Notes under the pieces: model-generated
The model's input: only the letters and a program-made list of their open reading frames with translations
Database searches by the model: none
What the model was told of the DNA's origin: nothing
NCBI RefSeq assembly: GCF_009749465.1
Contig: NZ_WBIS01000007.1
Location: 62,001 to 126,000 of the forward strand
Source: Agromyces terreus
GTDB taxonomy: Bacteria; Actinomycetota; Actinomycetes; Actinomycetales; Microbacteriaceae
DNA: 64,000 nt
Reading direction: 5' to 3'
Translations under genes and position numbers: made by a program
Shown here: one piece after another, positions 43,671 through 52,551 of the stretch
Position numbering within the stretch: the stretch's first letter is position 1
Layout of the letters: the number at the start of each line of letters is the position of its first letter

Positions 43671-43724
43671 CAGGAGATCGGGCCCCATCCTCGCTGTGAG
43701 CGGGGCATGGGTCCCGATTTCCTG
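43671..43724. repeat. Long intergenic hairpin A (TCAGG/CCTGA family)
   Basis: CAGGAGATCGGGCCCCAT pairs with ATGGGTCCCGATTTCCTG (17 of 18 pairs allowing wobble), and an inner CCTCGCT/AGCGGGG stem closes on the loop GTG. Ends and central GCCCGAT-type core are shared with hairpins at 48481 and 58793. Confidence 0.8.
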
Positions 43725-43757
43725 AATCCGTGCGGGGTTCTGCCAGAATGGCGCATC

Positions 43758-44366
43758 GTGACCCGCCACTCCATTCGCCCGGCCGGGCCCGCGGATGCCG
43801 CGGCGCTGGCCGATCTCGCCGCCGACACGTTCCCCCTCGCGTGCCCGCCGTCGACCACGCCCGAGGCCATCGCCGAGTTCATCGCGACGAACTTCACGGT
43901 CGCCCGCTTCGAGGGGTACCTCGCCGACGACGAGCGGATGCTGGTGGTCGCCGAGCGCGGCGCCGATGACGTCGACGGCGGCGGCGACGACGGCGACGGC
44001 GAGGGCGACGGTCACGGCACGGGCGCGCTCGTCGGCTACGCGATGCTCATCGCGGGCGATCCGGCCGACGCGGATGTCGCGGCCGCCGTGACCGTGCGTC
44101 CGACCATCGAGCTCAGCAAGTTCTACACGCGCAAGACGGCGCACGGCTCAGGTGCCGTCGCCGGCCCGCTCATGGAGGCCGCGATCGAGGCCGCCCGCGC
44201 GCGCGGCGCCGCGTCGGTCTGGCTCGGCGTCAACGAGGAGAACGCCCGAGCCATCCGCTTCTACGAGAAGCACGGCTTCGCGAAGGCCGGCCGCAAGCGC
44301 TTCAAGCTCGGCGACCGCTACGAGGACGACTGGGTGCTGGTGCGCGCCGACTTCACCGCCGCGTAG
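43758..44366 (+). CDS. GNAT-family N-acetyltransferase
   Basis: 202 residues from GTG. GNAT fold: HSIRPAGPADAAALADLAAD, ELSKFYTRKTAHGSGAVAGP (acetyl-CoA motif A), WLGVNEENARAIRFYEKHGF. An Asp/Gly-rich insert (DDVDGGGDDGDGEGDGHGTG) between two early strands is unusual and rich in acidic residues. Substrate unknown. The 3' end overlaps the convergent photolyase gene for 49 bases. Confidence 0.86.
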   Translation: MTRHSIRPAGPADAAALADLAADTFPLACPPSTTPEAIAEFIATNFTVARFEGYLADDERMLVVAERGADDVDGGGDDGDGEGDGHGTGALVGYAMLIAGDPADADVAAAVTVRPTIELSKFYTRKTAHGSGAVAGPLMEAAIEAARARGAASVWLGVNEENARAIRFYEKHGFAKAGRKRFKLGDRYEDDWVLVRADFTAA

Positions 44367-45730
44367 CCCGCGAGGGCGGCCTCGCGGGACTCGCCGAGGT
44401 CGACGATCGGCTCGGGGTAGTCGTCGGTGCCGATCTCGGGCACCCAGTGACGCACGTAGGCGCCGTCGGGGTCGAACTTCTTCGCCTGCAGCATCGGGTT
44501 GAACACGCGGAAGTACGGCGCGGCATCCGCCCCCGACCCGGCGACCCACTGCCAATTGAACGGGTTCGCCGCGGCGTCGGCGTCGACGAGCGTGTCCCAG
44601 AACCACTGCTCGCCACGGCGCCAGTCGACGAGCAGGTTCTTCGTGAGGAACGACGCCGTGACCATGCGCACCCGGTTGTGCATCGAACCGGTGCGCCAGA
44701 GCTCGCGCATGCCGGCGTCGACGAGCGGCACGCCCGTTCGGCCCTCCTCCCAAGCGCGCAGCGCGGTGGGGTGCAGGCGCGGCCACGGGAACGCGTCGAA
44801 CTCGGACCGCCAGTTGCGGGTCGCGAGATCGGGCGCGTGGAACAGCACGTGCCACGCGAACTCGCGCCAGCCGAGCTCGGCGAGGAACCGGGCCCGGCCG
44901 CGGGCCTCGCCCGAAGCGCCGCCTGCCCCTCCGCGCCGCTCGCGCACGGCGTTCCACACCTCGAACGGGCTGATCTCGCCCCAGCGCAGATGCGGCGACA
45001 GTCGCGAGGTGGCGTCGATCGCCGGGCGATCGCGGTCGGCGTCGTAGTCGCCGAGGCGATCATCGAGGAACTCCGCGAGGCGTTCGTGCGCCGCCGCCGA
45101 TCCGGGCGTCCACGTCTCGCGCAGGCCCGCCGCCCAGTCGGGCCGGGTCGGCAGCAGGTGCCACGACGCGAGGTCGTCGCTCGCGACATCCGTCACCGAC
45201 GCCTCGAACGAATCGGGCGCGGGCGCGGGCAGCGGATGCCGCGGCTCGGGCGCCGCGACGCAGGCCCGCCAGAACGGGGTGAACACCGAGTACGGCGTGC
45301 CCTGCCCGGTGCGGATCGTCCACGGCTCGAACAGCAGGTTCGCGCCGAAGCTGCGCACCTCGAGCCCGTCGTCGGCGAGGCCGGACTTGAGCTCGGCGTC
45401 GATGTCGCGTTCGGGGCCGCCGTAGCGGCGGTTCCAGAAGACGGCGTCGGCGCCGGTCTCGGCGACGAGCGAGCGGATGACGCGGCCCGCCGCTCCCCGT
45501 CGCAGCACGAGCGTGGCGCCCAGCGTCTCGAGATCGGCGCGCAGGGCCTCGAGCGAGCCGTGCAGCCACCAGCGGGCGGCCCCGCCGAGCGCGCGGATGC
45601 CGGGCGACTCCTCGTCGAGCACGTACACGCACACCGCGGGCGCGCCACGCTCGACGGCGGCCGTGAGGGCGGGGTGGTCGCCGATGCGCAGGTCGTCGCG
45701 GAACCAGACGATCGACGGCGCGGCAGGCAT
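44318..45730 (-). CDS. phrB: Deoxyribodipyrimidine photolyase (class I CPD)
   Basis: 470 residues. N-terminal antenna domain (SIVWFRDDLRIGDHPALTAA) and FAD domain with RLSPHLRWGEISPFEVWNAV, WREFAWHVLFHAPDLATRNW, WEEGRTGVPLVDAGMRELWR, TGSMHNRVRMVTASFLTKNL and NPFNWQWVAGSGADAAPYFR. These are the hallmarks of class I CPD photolyases that repair UV-induced cyclobutane dimers with blue light. It is transcribed alone; the 3' end overlaps the GNAT gene. Confidence 0.95.
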   Translation of the reverse strand: MPAAPSIVWFRDDLRIGDHPALTAAVERGAPAVCVYVLDEESPGIRALGGAARWWLHGSLEALRADLETLGATLVLRRGAAGRVIRSLVAETGADAVFWNRRYGGPERDIDAELKSGLADDGLEVRSFGANLLFEPWTIRTGQGTPYSVFTPFWRACVAAPEPRHPLPAPAPDSFEASVTDVASDDLASWHLLPTRPDWAAGLRETWTPGSAAAHERLAEFLDDRLGDYDADRDRPAIDATSRLSPHLRWGEISPFEVWNAVRERRGGAGGASGEARGRARFLAELGWREFAWHVLFHAPDLATRNWRSEFDAFPWPRLHPTALRAWEEGRTGVPLVDAGMRELWRTGSMHNRVRMVTASFLTKNLLVDWRRGEQWFWDTLVDADAAANPFNWQWVAGSGADAAPYFRVFNPMLQAKKFDPDGAYVRHWVPEIGTDDYPEPIVDLGESREAALAGYAAVKSARTSTQSSS

Positions 45731-45781
45731 GCGCCCGACGATACCCGACCACCCGTTGGTTGCGGCGGCGCCCCGGCCCGC

Positions 45782-46010
45782 TGGTCGAGGAGGCGCCCCG
45801 GCGCGCCGGTCGAGGAGGCGCCCCGGCGCCGTCTCGAGACCTGGGCGTGGCGGGTCTCGAGACGCTTCGCTCCTCGACCGGCGGGGCGTTGGTCGAGGAG
45901 GCGCCCCGGCGCCGTCTCGAGACCTGGGCGTGGCGGGTCTCGAGACGCTTCGCTCCTCGACCGGCGGGCGGGCGTGGCGGTCTCGAGACGCTTCGCTCCT
46001 CGACCGGCGG
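45782..46010. repeat. Cluster of CTCGACC palindromic repeats
   Basis: Two complete elements (45808-45883 and 45890-45966), a partial left half at 45782 and a right half near 45980-46010. Unit: GGTCGAGGAGGCGCCCCGGC, central GTCTCGAGAC, then GAGACGCTTCGCTCCTCGAC CGGCGG in two parts. The array fills the spacer between photolyase and the MFS gene. Confidence 0.9.
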
Positions 46011-46025
46011 GCTCCGACCGGCGCG

Positions 46026-47429
46026 TTACGCGGCGGCCGCCGCGCGGCGCGCGATCGCCCACGTGCCGAGCCCCGACGCGAGGAAGATCGCGGCGAGAAT
46101 CCCCCAGCCGGCCAGTCCCAGGTTGATCGCCGTGACCGTCACGACGACGGGCGCGAGCGTCGCTCCGATCGAGTACCCCATCGAGTAGACGCCCTGGTAG
46201 GTGCCCGCCTGCACGGGGTCGGCGAGCTCGAAGCTGAGCCCCCATCCGCCCGCCTGCGAGAGCACTTCGGCGAACGCGTGCGAGATCGCGGCGAGCACGA
46301 CGAACAGCACCGAGAACCAGACCGGCAGCCCGGCCGCGGCGGCGTAGATCAGGCAAGCGGCGGCCATGAGCCACGCGGCGATCGCGGAGACGCGTCCGGC
46401 ACGGCGCAGGTCGTGGGTGCCCCGCGAGAGCGGCACCTGGAAGATCACGACGATGATCGTGTTGAGGATCAGCACCGCGGAGACCAGCACGGTCGAGGCA
46501 TCCGTCTCGTGCGCGATCCAGAGCGGAACCCCGATCTCGGCCACGCCGAACTGCATGCCGAAGATCGCGCTGAGCCCCGTGAGGGCGAGGTAGCGCGGGT
46601 CGCGCCAGGGCGAGTGCGCGAGGCGGGAGCGCCGGGTCGAGGCATCCGGCCGGGCGATCGATCCGGTGGGCGTGAGTGTCGGCGCGATGCGCGGCGCGTC
46701 GACCGAGGCGGGCAGCTTCACGAGCCGCACGAGCGCGAGCAGGTACAGGGCGCCGGCCCCGACGAGCAGGATGCGGTACGCCTCGGGCGTGCCGATGGCG
46801 AGCGCCAGCGCGCCGAGCCCCGAGCCGGCCGCGATCGCGAGGTTCGTGACGGTGCGCAGCACCGCCCGGGCGTGCACGCGCGACTCGCCCTCGAACGCGC
46901 GGGCGATGATCGCCATGCGGGTCGAGTTGGCCGCCTGCCCGAAGGCGCCGACGAGCACGGCCACGATCAGGGCCGAGACGAAGTCGGAGGTGGCGGCGTA
47001 CGCGATCAGGCCGAGGCCCTCGAGCGTGGTGACGACGAGGAGCACCCGCCGGGCGCTGACCCGGTCGGCGAGCCATCCGCCGGCGAGCGAGGCGACGATG
47101 CCGGCGGCGCTCGCCGCGGCGAGCACGATCGCGACCTGGTGCGCCGGCAGCCCGACGACGAGGGTGAAGTACAGCACCGTGATCGTGAGGAAGATCCCGC
47201 GCCCGACCCGGCTGATGAGGGTCGCGGTGACGAGGATGCGCAGCATCGGGTCGGAGACGGATGCCGCGATGCGTGCGCCGAGGCCCGGTCGGTCCGTGCC
47301 GCCGTCTCCGGTCGAGTGCGGGCGGGTCGAGGCATCCGCTTCGTCGATGCTCGCGGCGGCGGATTCGAGCGCCGGTTCGATGACGGGCAGCGACGAGGTG
47401 TCGGGGTCGGATGCGGTGGGCCGGGTCAC
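46026..47429 (-). CDS. Major facilitator superfamily transporter
   Basis: 467 residues from GTG; about 60 hydrophilic residues precede the first helix (LRILVTATLISRVGRGIFLT), so a later start is possible. Twelve helices in two bundles; GGWLADRVSARRVLLVVTTL is the MFS loop 2-3 motif. The divergent gene encodes an ArsR-type regulator, which suggests inducible drug or metabolite efflux. Substrate unknown. Confidence 0.87.
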   Translation of the reverse strand: MTRPTASDPDTSSLPVIEPALESAAASIDEADASTRPHSTGDGGTDRPGLGARIAASVSDPMLRILVTATLISRVGRGIFLTITVLYFTLVVGLPAHQVAIVLAAASAAGIVASLAGGWLADRVSARRVLLVVTTLEGLGLIAYAATSDFVSALIVAVLVGAFGQAANSTRMAIIARAFEGESRVHARAVLRTVTNLAIAAGSGLGALALAIGTPEAYRILLVGAGALYLLALVRLVKLPASVDAPRIAPTLTPTGSIARPDASTRRSRLAHSPWRDPRYLALTGLSAIFGMQFGVAEIGVPLWIAHETDASTVLVSAVLILNTIIVVIFQVPLSRGTHDLRRAGRVSAIAAWLMAAACLIYAAAAGLPVWFSVLFVVLAAISHAFAEVLSQAGGWGLSFELADPVQAGTYQGVYSMGYSIGATLAPVVVTVTAINLGLAGWGILAAIFLASGLGTWAIARRAAAAA

Positions 47430-47485
47430 GGGTTCGATCCTGTCGGGCGCGACCGACGCCCGAAATCGATGTAGAGTAGTGCTTC

Positions 47486-48445
47486 ATGTTGCGGTACGTG
47501 CTGAACGAGTCGGATGTCGCGTCCGTGCGTTTCGGCATCTCACCGCTCTGCGAGCTCGGCCTCTCGCTGCGCGCGATCAACGACCCGGCCCGGTTCCCGC
47601 TGCAGCTGCCGTGGCTCCGCCGCACCGAGGCCGCGCGCGCGGATCTCGACCTCGACGTGCTCGGCGCGCTCATCGACGAGCGGCTCTGGACGCCCGACTT
47701 CCTGAACCCCCGCCCGTCCGGCCCGCTCACCCGGCTCGACGACGAGCTCGCAGCCCTGCGCGAGCTGTCGCCCGCCGAGTTCGAACGCGACCTCGTGGCC
47801 GTGCACGGCCGGGTGCCCGACGTGTTCGCCGGCCCGCCGCGGGTTGCGATCCGCCGTCTCGTGGCGGCGCTCGAGCAGCTCTGGGCCGCCACCTTTGAGC
47901 CGTACTGGCCGCGCATGCGCGCCGTGCTCGAGGCCGACGTCGTCTACCGCGGCCGGCAGATCGCGCAGAACGGCCTGGCCACGATGCTGAACGGCATCTC
48001 GGCCACCGTCGACTACGAGGGCGGCGTCGTGACCGTGCGGCTCCGCGACCCGAACGAGCGCGTGCAGGCCATCGACGGCCTCGGCCTCACGCTCGTGCCC
48101 ACGATGTTCACGCGGCGCGGATCGGCTCCCGTCGGCGACGGCCCGCCCATGATCATGTACCCCGCGCGCGGTCAGGGCGCCCTGTGGGAGGCCGAGAGCG
48201 TCGCGAACCCCGCGGCCGTCGCCGCCGTGCTCGGCGAGACGCGCGCGAGCCTGCTCGCAGCCCTCGGCGACCCCGCGTCGTCCACCGAGCTCGGCGTGCG
48301 TTTCGGCGTCACGGCCTCGGCGGTGAACCAGCACCTGCGCGTGCTCCGCGATGCGGGCCTGCTCGTGAGCACGCGCTCGGGCCGCAGCGTGCTCTACCTG
48401 CGCAGCGAACTCGGGTCGGCGTTGCTCGAGTCGCGGTCGGGTTGA
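47486..48445 (+). CDS. ArsR-type regulator with N-terminal DUF5937-like domain
   Basis: 319 residues. The C-terminus is a winged helix: ASLLAALGDPASSTELGVRF, GVTASAVNQHLRVLRDAGLL, VSTRSGRSVLYLRSELGSAL. The 220-residue N-terminal part (LRYVLNESDVASVRFGISPL, GGVVTVRLRDPNERVQAIDG) matches the DUF5937 domain of actinobacterial ArsR-like regulators. A TAGAGT-like -10 lies just before the ATG, so the transcript may be nearly leaderless. It likely represses the divergent MFS gene. Confidence 0.85.
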   Translation: MLRYVLNESDVASVRFGISPLCELGLSLRAINDPARFPLQLPWLRRTEAARADLDLDVLGALIDERLWTPDFLNPRPSGPLTRLDDELAALRELSPAEFERDLVAVHGRVPDVFAGPPRVAIRRLVAALEQLWAATFEPYWPRMRAVLEADVVYRGRQIAQNGLATMLNGISATVDYEGGVVTVRLRDPNERVQAIDGLGLTLVPTMFTRRGSAPVGDGPPMIMYPARGQGALWEAESVANPAAVAAVLGETRASLLAALGDPASSTELGVRFGVTASAVNQHLRVLRDAGLLVSTRSGRSVLYLRSELGSALLESRSG

Positions 48446-48480
48446 GCTGGTCCCGGGCGGGCGGTCTCGCGGTCTCGTTC

Positions 48481-48536
48481 TCAGGAGAAGCGCGATCATG
48501 GTGCCCGATATGCGCCCATGACCATGCTTCTCCTGA
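48481..48536. repeat. Long intergenic hairpin B (TCAGG/CCTGA family)
   Basis: TCAGGAGAAGC pairs perfectly with GCTTCTCCTGA, with an inner CATGG/CCATG stem and the core GCCCGAT in the loop. Located between arsR and the quinone oxidoreductase gene. Confidence 0.8.
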
Positions 48537-48655
48537 ATTTCGGCGGGCTGGGGGTCAGCGCGGGCGCGGAGCGGACGGGCGCGCGGATGGGCGCGGCGCG
48601 GCGCGGAGCGGGCGCCCGCGGGCGCGAGGCATCCGCTCGCGGCATCCGCCCCCCG

Positions 48656-49630
48656 TCACTCGGGGTCGGGCGCGACCCGCAGCACGACCTTGCCGCGCAC
48701 GTGGCCGGCCTCGATGAGGCGGTGCGCCTCGGCGCCCGACTCGAGCGGCAGCTCGCGGTCGACGTGCACGCGCAGGGCGCCGTCGTCGACGAGCCGGGTG
48801 AGCACGGCGAGCGTGCGCGCGTCGGGCGAGCACGAGTATCCGGTGGCGCGGATGCCGCGGGCCGCCGCCTCGTCGGCCATCGTCGGCCACGACCCGGTGG
48901 GCACGTTCACGATGAGCCCGCCGTGGCGGATCACCTCGAGCGAGCGGGTTCCGGTGTCGTCCTTCACGTTGCCGATGAGGTCGATGACGACGTCCTGCTC
49001 GCCGGCGACCTCCTCGAAGCGTTCGGCCCGGTAGTCGATGACGTGTTCGGCGCCGAGACCCTGCACGAACTCCACGTTGGACGCCGAGCAGGTGGCCGTG
49101 ACGTGCGCGCCGAAGTAGGCCGCGAGCTGCACCGCGAGATGTCCGACGCCGCCGGCGCCGGCGTGCACGAGCACGCGCTGGCCGTCGTGCACGCGGGCGA
49201 CGTCGACGACGGCACCCCACGCGGTGAGCGCGGCGATCGGCAGGGCGGCGGCCTCGGCGAAGCCGAGCGATGCGGGCATCGGGGCCACGCTCATCGAGGA
49301 GACCGTCACGAACTCGGCGTAGCTGCCCGGAGTGCGCGGAGGGCGGGCGGCGCCGTAGACGCGATCGCCCGGATGCAGCGGATGGCCCGCGTAGGGCACG
49401 GTCTCGACGATGCCCGCGAAGTCGTTGCCGAGCACGGTCGGGTAGGTTCCGATGGCGGCGGACACCCCGCGCCCCGCGCGCGTCTTCGCGTCGATCGGGT
49501 TGGCGCCGGCGGCGATGACGCGCACGACGACCTCGTCGCTGATGCGCGTGGGTCGGGGCACGTCGGCGAGGTGGAGCTCGTCGGCCTCACCGGTGCGGTC
49601 GATCACCAGGGCGCGCATCGTGTCGGTCAT
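48656..49630 (-). CDS. Zinc-independent quinone oxidoreductase-like MDR dehydrogenase
   Basis: 324 residues, start chosen at MTDTMRALVI. Medium-chain dehydrogenase: VVRVIAAGANPIDAKTRAGR, VLGNDFAGIVETVPYAGHPL, and the NADPH site VLVHAGAGGVGHLAVQLAAY with later DLIGNVKDD. No structural or catalytic zinc cysteines, so it belongs to the quinone oxidoreductase/Zta1-like group, reducing enones or quinones with NADPH. It follows the hydrolase gene by 91 bases. Confidence 0.88.
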   Translation of the reverse strand: MTDTMRALVIDRTGEADELHLADVPRPTRISDEVVVRVIAAGANPIDAKTRAGRGVSAAIGTYPTVLGNDFAGIVETVPYAGHPLHPGDRVYGAARPPRTPGSYAEFVTVSSMSVAPMPASLGFAEAAALPIAALTAWGAVVDVARVHDGQRVLVHAGAGGVGHLAVQLAAYFGAHVTATCSASNVEFVQGLGAEHVIDYRAERFEEVAGEQDVVIDLIGNVKDDTGTRSLEVIRHGGLIVNVPTGSWPTMADEAAARGIRATGYSCSPDARTLAVLTRLVDDGALRVHVDRELPLESGAEAHRLIEAGHVRGKVVLRVAPDPE

Positions 49631-49721
49631 GGCTCCATCCTCGCGGCCCGTGGCGGCGACCGCCAGCAGGCTGCGCACGGATGTCGCCGCCGAGCGGCGT
49701 CGCCGGTTCGGCGCGGTCGGC

Positions 49722-50507
49722 CTAGAAGTTCGTCATCCAGCGGGCGACCTGCTCGGTGAGCACGTGCGCCTGCGCGGCCGGGCCGTCGTCGCGGGCCGGC
49801 AGCACGAGCATGGGCGACGCGGTGCCGGCGGCCCAGCGCTCGGCCGTGGTCATGGGGTGCACCGGGTCGCGCAGCGCGCCGACGACGAGCGAGCGGATGC
49901 CGCGGGTCTCGAGCTCGGCGAGCTCGGCGTCGTCGCGGAACGCCCGGTTGCGCGGGATCTCGACGAGCCGCATGGCCCGCCGCGCGGCATCCGGTGCGGA
50001 GAACTGGGCGAGCAGGGAGCGGGCGCCGATGGGCGACACCTCGGCGACGCGGTGGTAGAGCTCGCGCTCCTGGAACTCGGCGGCGCCCGACGGGCCCGCG
50101 TCGGCGAGCACCTGACCGATGACCGGGAAGGCGCGGAGGTTCTCGGGCAGCGGCTTGTCGTCGAAGGAGGGACGGATGAACACGGCGCGCTCGACCGGCA
50201 GGAGCTCGTCGAGGGTGATGCGCAGGGCGAGCGCGGCGCCCATGGAGATGCCGAAGATCGAGACGGGCTGCTCGTGCGAGCCGCCCGCCTCGTCGATGCC
50301 GCGGCGCACGGCGCCGGCCACCTCGGCGGCGAGCGCGTCGATGGCGAAGTCGTCGGCGTGGCCGACGTCGAGGAATCCGCCGTGGGCTCGCACGTCGGGC
50401 GCGATGATCAGCTCGTCTTCGCCGGAGACCTCTCGCAGCATCGGCTCGAGCAGCGTCAGCGGCTGGCGGCGGTCGGCACCCAGGCCGTGCAGGAGGACCG
50501 TCGTCAT
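49722..50507 (-). CDS. Alpha/beta hydrolase (dienelactone hydrolase/esterase-like)
   Basis: 261 residues. Oxyanion region TTVLLHGLGADRRQPLTLLE, Asp in DVRAHGGFLDVGHADDFAID, nucleophile elbow IFGISMGAALALRIT, and the C-terminal Asp/His region VVGALRDPVHPMTTAERWAA. The start overlaps the stop of the YqaJ-domain gene (ATGA), so the two are coupled. Substrate unknown. Confidence 0.85.
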   Translation of the reverse strand: MTTVLLHGLGADRRQPLTLLEPMLREVSGEDELIIAPDVRAHGGFLDVGHADDFAIDALAAEVAGAVRRGIDEAGGSHEQPVSIFGISMGAALALRITLDELLPVERAVFIRPSFDDKPLPENLRAFPVIGQVLADAGPSGAAEFQERELYHRVAEVSPIGARSLLAQFSAPDAARRAMRLVEIPRNRAFRDDAELAELETRGIRSLVVGALRDPVHPMTTAERWAAGTASPMLVLPARDDGPAAQAHVLTEQVARWMTNF

Positions 50508-51205
50508 GCGAGCACGCTCGGCCGGAACGCGGCGCGCGGGTCGTGTACGGGGGCGTGCGCCGGGCGCAGCTCGGCGAGGAGCTCGTCGGCGAGGGACACG
50601 AGGATCGCGATCTGGTCGTCGTCGCGGTCGATCCATCGGCACTGCGGTTCGGGATCGACCGGCACGAAGTCGTCGTGCTGCTCCCAGACGATGAGCGTGC
50701 GCTCGGCGCCGAGCACGTACTGCTGCCACCACACCTGCCGCAGGTAGCTGCGCGGAACGGCCCGCCACGGCTTCGACGTGGTCTTGATCTCGCACAGCTC
50801 GAGCACGCCGCCCGTGACGCGCAGGCCGTCTGGCGTGGCCAGGTGACGGCGATCGGATGCCGCGTGGTACAGCAGCGACGAGTGCGTCATGCCGTGGGCG
50901 CGGGCGGCCCACTCGGCGATCACGGGCTCGCGCTCGCGGCCGTGGTCGGTGTAACGGCTGCCCCCGAAGCTGCGTGCGGGGCCGTGCAGTTTCTCCCAGA
51001 CGGCGGACTTCACGGAGGCCCGGGTGGCGAGCTTCGCGGCGTCGGTCGCGGTCACGCCTTGGGAGCGGGCGCGGAGCCAGGCGACCCGGTCTGCGGAGTC
51101 GGCCACGACGCGCGACTCGTGGGGGAGGCGTGCCGGCGGCGCGATGCTCTCGCGGATCTCGCCGGACGGCGTGAGATCGAAGAGCGCGAAGGGGGTGTCG
51201 GGCAC
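50504..51205 (-). CDS. YqaJ-like (lambda exonuclease-fold) recombinase-domain protein
   Basis: 233 residues from a GTG. The YqaJ/RecE-type nuclease core is present: RSQGVTATDAAKLATRASVK, ReRYTDHGREREPVIAEWAA, catalytic Glu-Lys in LCEIKTTSKPW and QVWWQQYVLGAERTLIVWEQ. These PD-(D/E)XK enzymes are usually viral recombination exonucleases. Here the gene is chromosomal, without other phage genes, and is translationally coupled to an alpha/beta hydrolase. It may be a domesticated nuclease or a standalone actinobacterial member; the biological role is unknown. Confidence 0.82.
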   Translation of the reverse strand: MPDTPFALFDLTPSGEIRESIAPPARLPHESRVVADSADRVAWLRARSQGVTATDAAKLATRASVKSAVWEKLHGPARSFGGSRYTDHGREREPVIAEWAARAHGMTHSSLLYHAASDRRHLATPDGLRVTGGVLELCEIKTTSKPWRAVPRSYLRQVWWQQYVLGAERTLIVWEQHDDFVPVDPEPQCRWIDRDDDQIAILVSLADELLAELRPAHAPVHDPRAAFRPSVLA

Positions 51206-51255
51206 GCAACGAGCGTAGCGCGGGCCGCCCACCCGCGGAGGGCCTGCTCGGTGTG

Positions 51256-52443
51256 TCAGCGGGACGCGAGCGCGACGATGCCCTCGGGCGAGAGCGCGTG
51301 GTGGATCGCGAGCATCGCCGCGCCGAGCACGGCGGCGTTCTCGGCGGCGGCGGACTGCACGATGGCGAGATGCTCCGTGGCCAGCGGCATCGAGCGGGTG
51401 TAGACGACCTCCCTGACGCCGGCGATGAGGTGCTCGCCGGCCCGCGCCATCGATCCGCCGATCGCGATGACCGACGGGTTCACGAGGCTGACGCACGCGG
51501 TGAGCACCTCGCCGATGTCGCGGCCCGCCTGGCGGACGGCCTGGATCGCGTCGAGGTCGCCGCGCTTGACGAGCTCGACGACGTCGGAGCCGGTTCGCGC
51601 GTCGACGCCCTGCTCGCGGAGCGCGCGTGCGATCGCGGGGCCAGAGGCGAGGGCTTCGAGGCATCCGCGGTTGCCGCAGTGGCAGGGCACGTCGGCGCCG
51701 CGCGCGACGCGCACGTGGCCGAGGTCGCCGGCGATGCCCTGCGCGCCGCGCTGCAGGAGGCCGCCCGAGATGATGCCCGACCCGATGCCGGTGGCGACCT
51801 TCACGAAGACGAGATGCTCGACCTGCGGCCAGGCGAGCGCGCGTTCGCCGAGGGCCATGATGTTCACGTCGTTGTCGACGAGCACGGGCACCTCGAGGTG
51901 CTGCTGCACCCAGCCGGGCACGTCGAAGCGGTCCCAGCCGGGCATGATGGGCGGATTGACGGGCCGGCCGCTGTCGTGTTCGACGGGGCCCGGCACGCCG
52001 ATGCCGATGGCGGCGAGGTCGCTCCGATCGCGACCGATGCCGGCCATGAGGTCTTCGGCGGCGCCCACCATCCAGCCGAGCACGGCCTCCGGGCCGTCGG
52101 CGATGTCCTTCGGCTCGCCGTGCTGGGCGAGCACGGAGCCCTCGAGGTCGGTGACGGCGAGGGTCGCGTGCGAGGCCCCGAGGTCGGCGGCGAGCACGAT
52201 GCGCGCCGAGGGGTTCAGGGCGAACTGCGATGGCGGGCGGCCGCCGGTGGAGGCGGCGTCGGCGACGGGGGTCACGAGCCCGAGCCGCATGAGCTCGTCG
52301 ACGCGCGCCGCGACGGTCGACCTCGCGAGCCCCGTGGTCTGCGCGAGCGAGGCGCGCGTTCGCGGCGCCCCGTCGCGGAGCAACTGGAACAGCTCGCTCG
52401 CCCCCGAGGCGCCGAGGGCCGAACCTCGACTGATGTCCACCAT
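51256..52443 (-). CDS. ROK-family transcriptional regulator
   Basis: 395 residues. N-terminal winged helix (LLRDGAPRTRASLAQTTGLA, RSTVAARVDELMRLGLVTPV), then the ROK sugar-kinase-like fold: VLAADLGASHATLAVTDLEG, AIGIGVPGPVEHDSGRPVNP, VLVDNDVNIMALGERALAW, and zinc motif CHCGNRGCLEALASG. It is divergent from the sugar ABC operon and probably its repressor, released by a sugar. The 24-base inverted repeat in the shared spacer is the likely operator. Confidence 0.92.
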   Translation of the reverse strand: MVDISRGSALGASGASELFQLLRDGAPRTRASLAQTTGLARSTVAARVDELMRLGLVTPVADAASTGGRPPSQFALNPSARIVLAADLGASHATLAVTDLEGSVLAQHGEPKDIADGPEAVLGWMVGAAEDLMAGIGRDRSDLAAIGIGVPGPVEHDSGRPVNPPIMPGWDRFDVPGWVQQHLEVPVLVDNDVNIMALGERALAWPQVEHLVFVKVATGIGSGIISGGLLQRGAQGIAGDLGHVRVARGADVPCHCGNRGCLEALASGPAIARALREQGVDARTGSDVVELVKRGDLDAIQAVRQAGRDIGEVLTACVSLVNPSVIAIGGSMARAGEHLIAGVREVVYTRSMPLATEHLAIVQSAAAENAAVLGAAMLAIHHALSPEGIVALASR

Positions 52444-52508
52444 GAAAGGAAGTAAAGCACACCACCTTCATCGGGGCTTTGGTAACGAACATGTCACGGC
52501 GCCGACGA

Positions 52509-52532
52509 CTTTTGACGAATGACTAGCAAAAG
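52509..52532. promoter_or_regulatory. Candidate ROK-regulator operator
   Basis: CTTTTG-N12-CAAAAG, perfect arms, in the AT-richer spacer between the divergent ROK regulator and the sugar operon. The in-frame ATG at 52519 lies inside it and is therefore an unlikely start. Confidence 0.55.
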
Positions 52533-52551
52533 GTGTCGCGGCTGTGTCAGC

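Noticed and set aside
45782..46010. Insertion sequence remnants
   Set aside because: The repeats have no transposase, no target duplication I can see, and recur as palindromic units.
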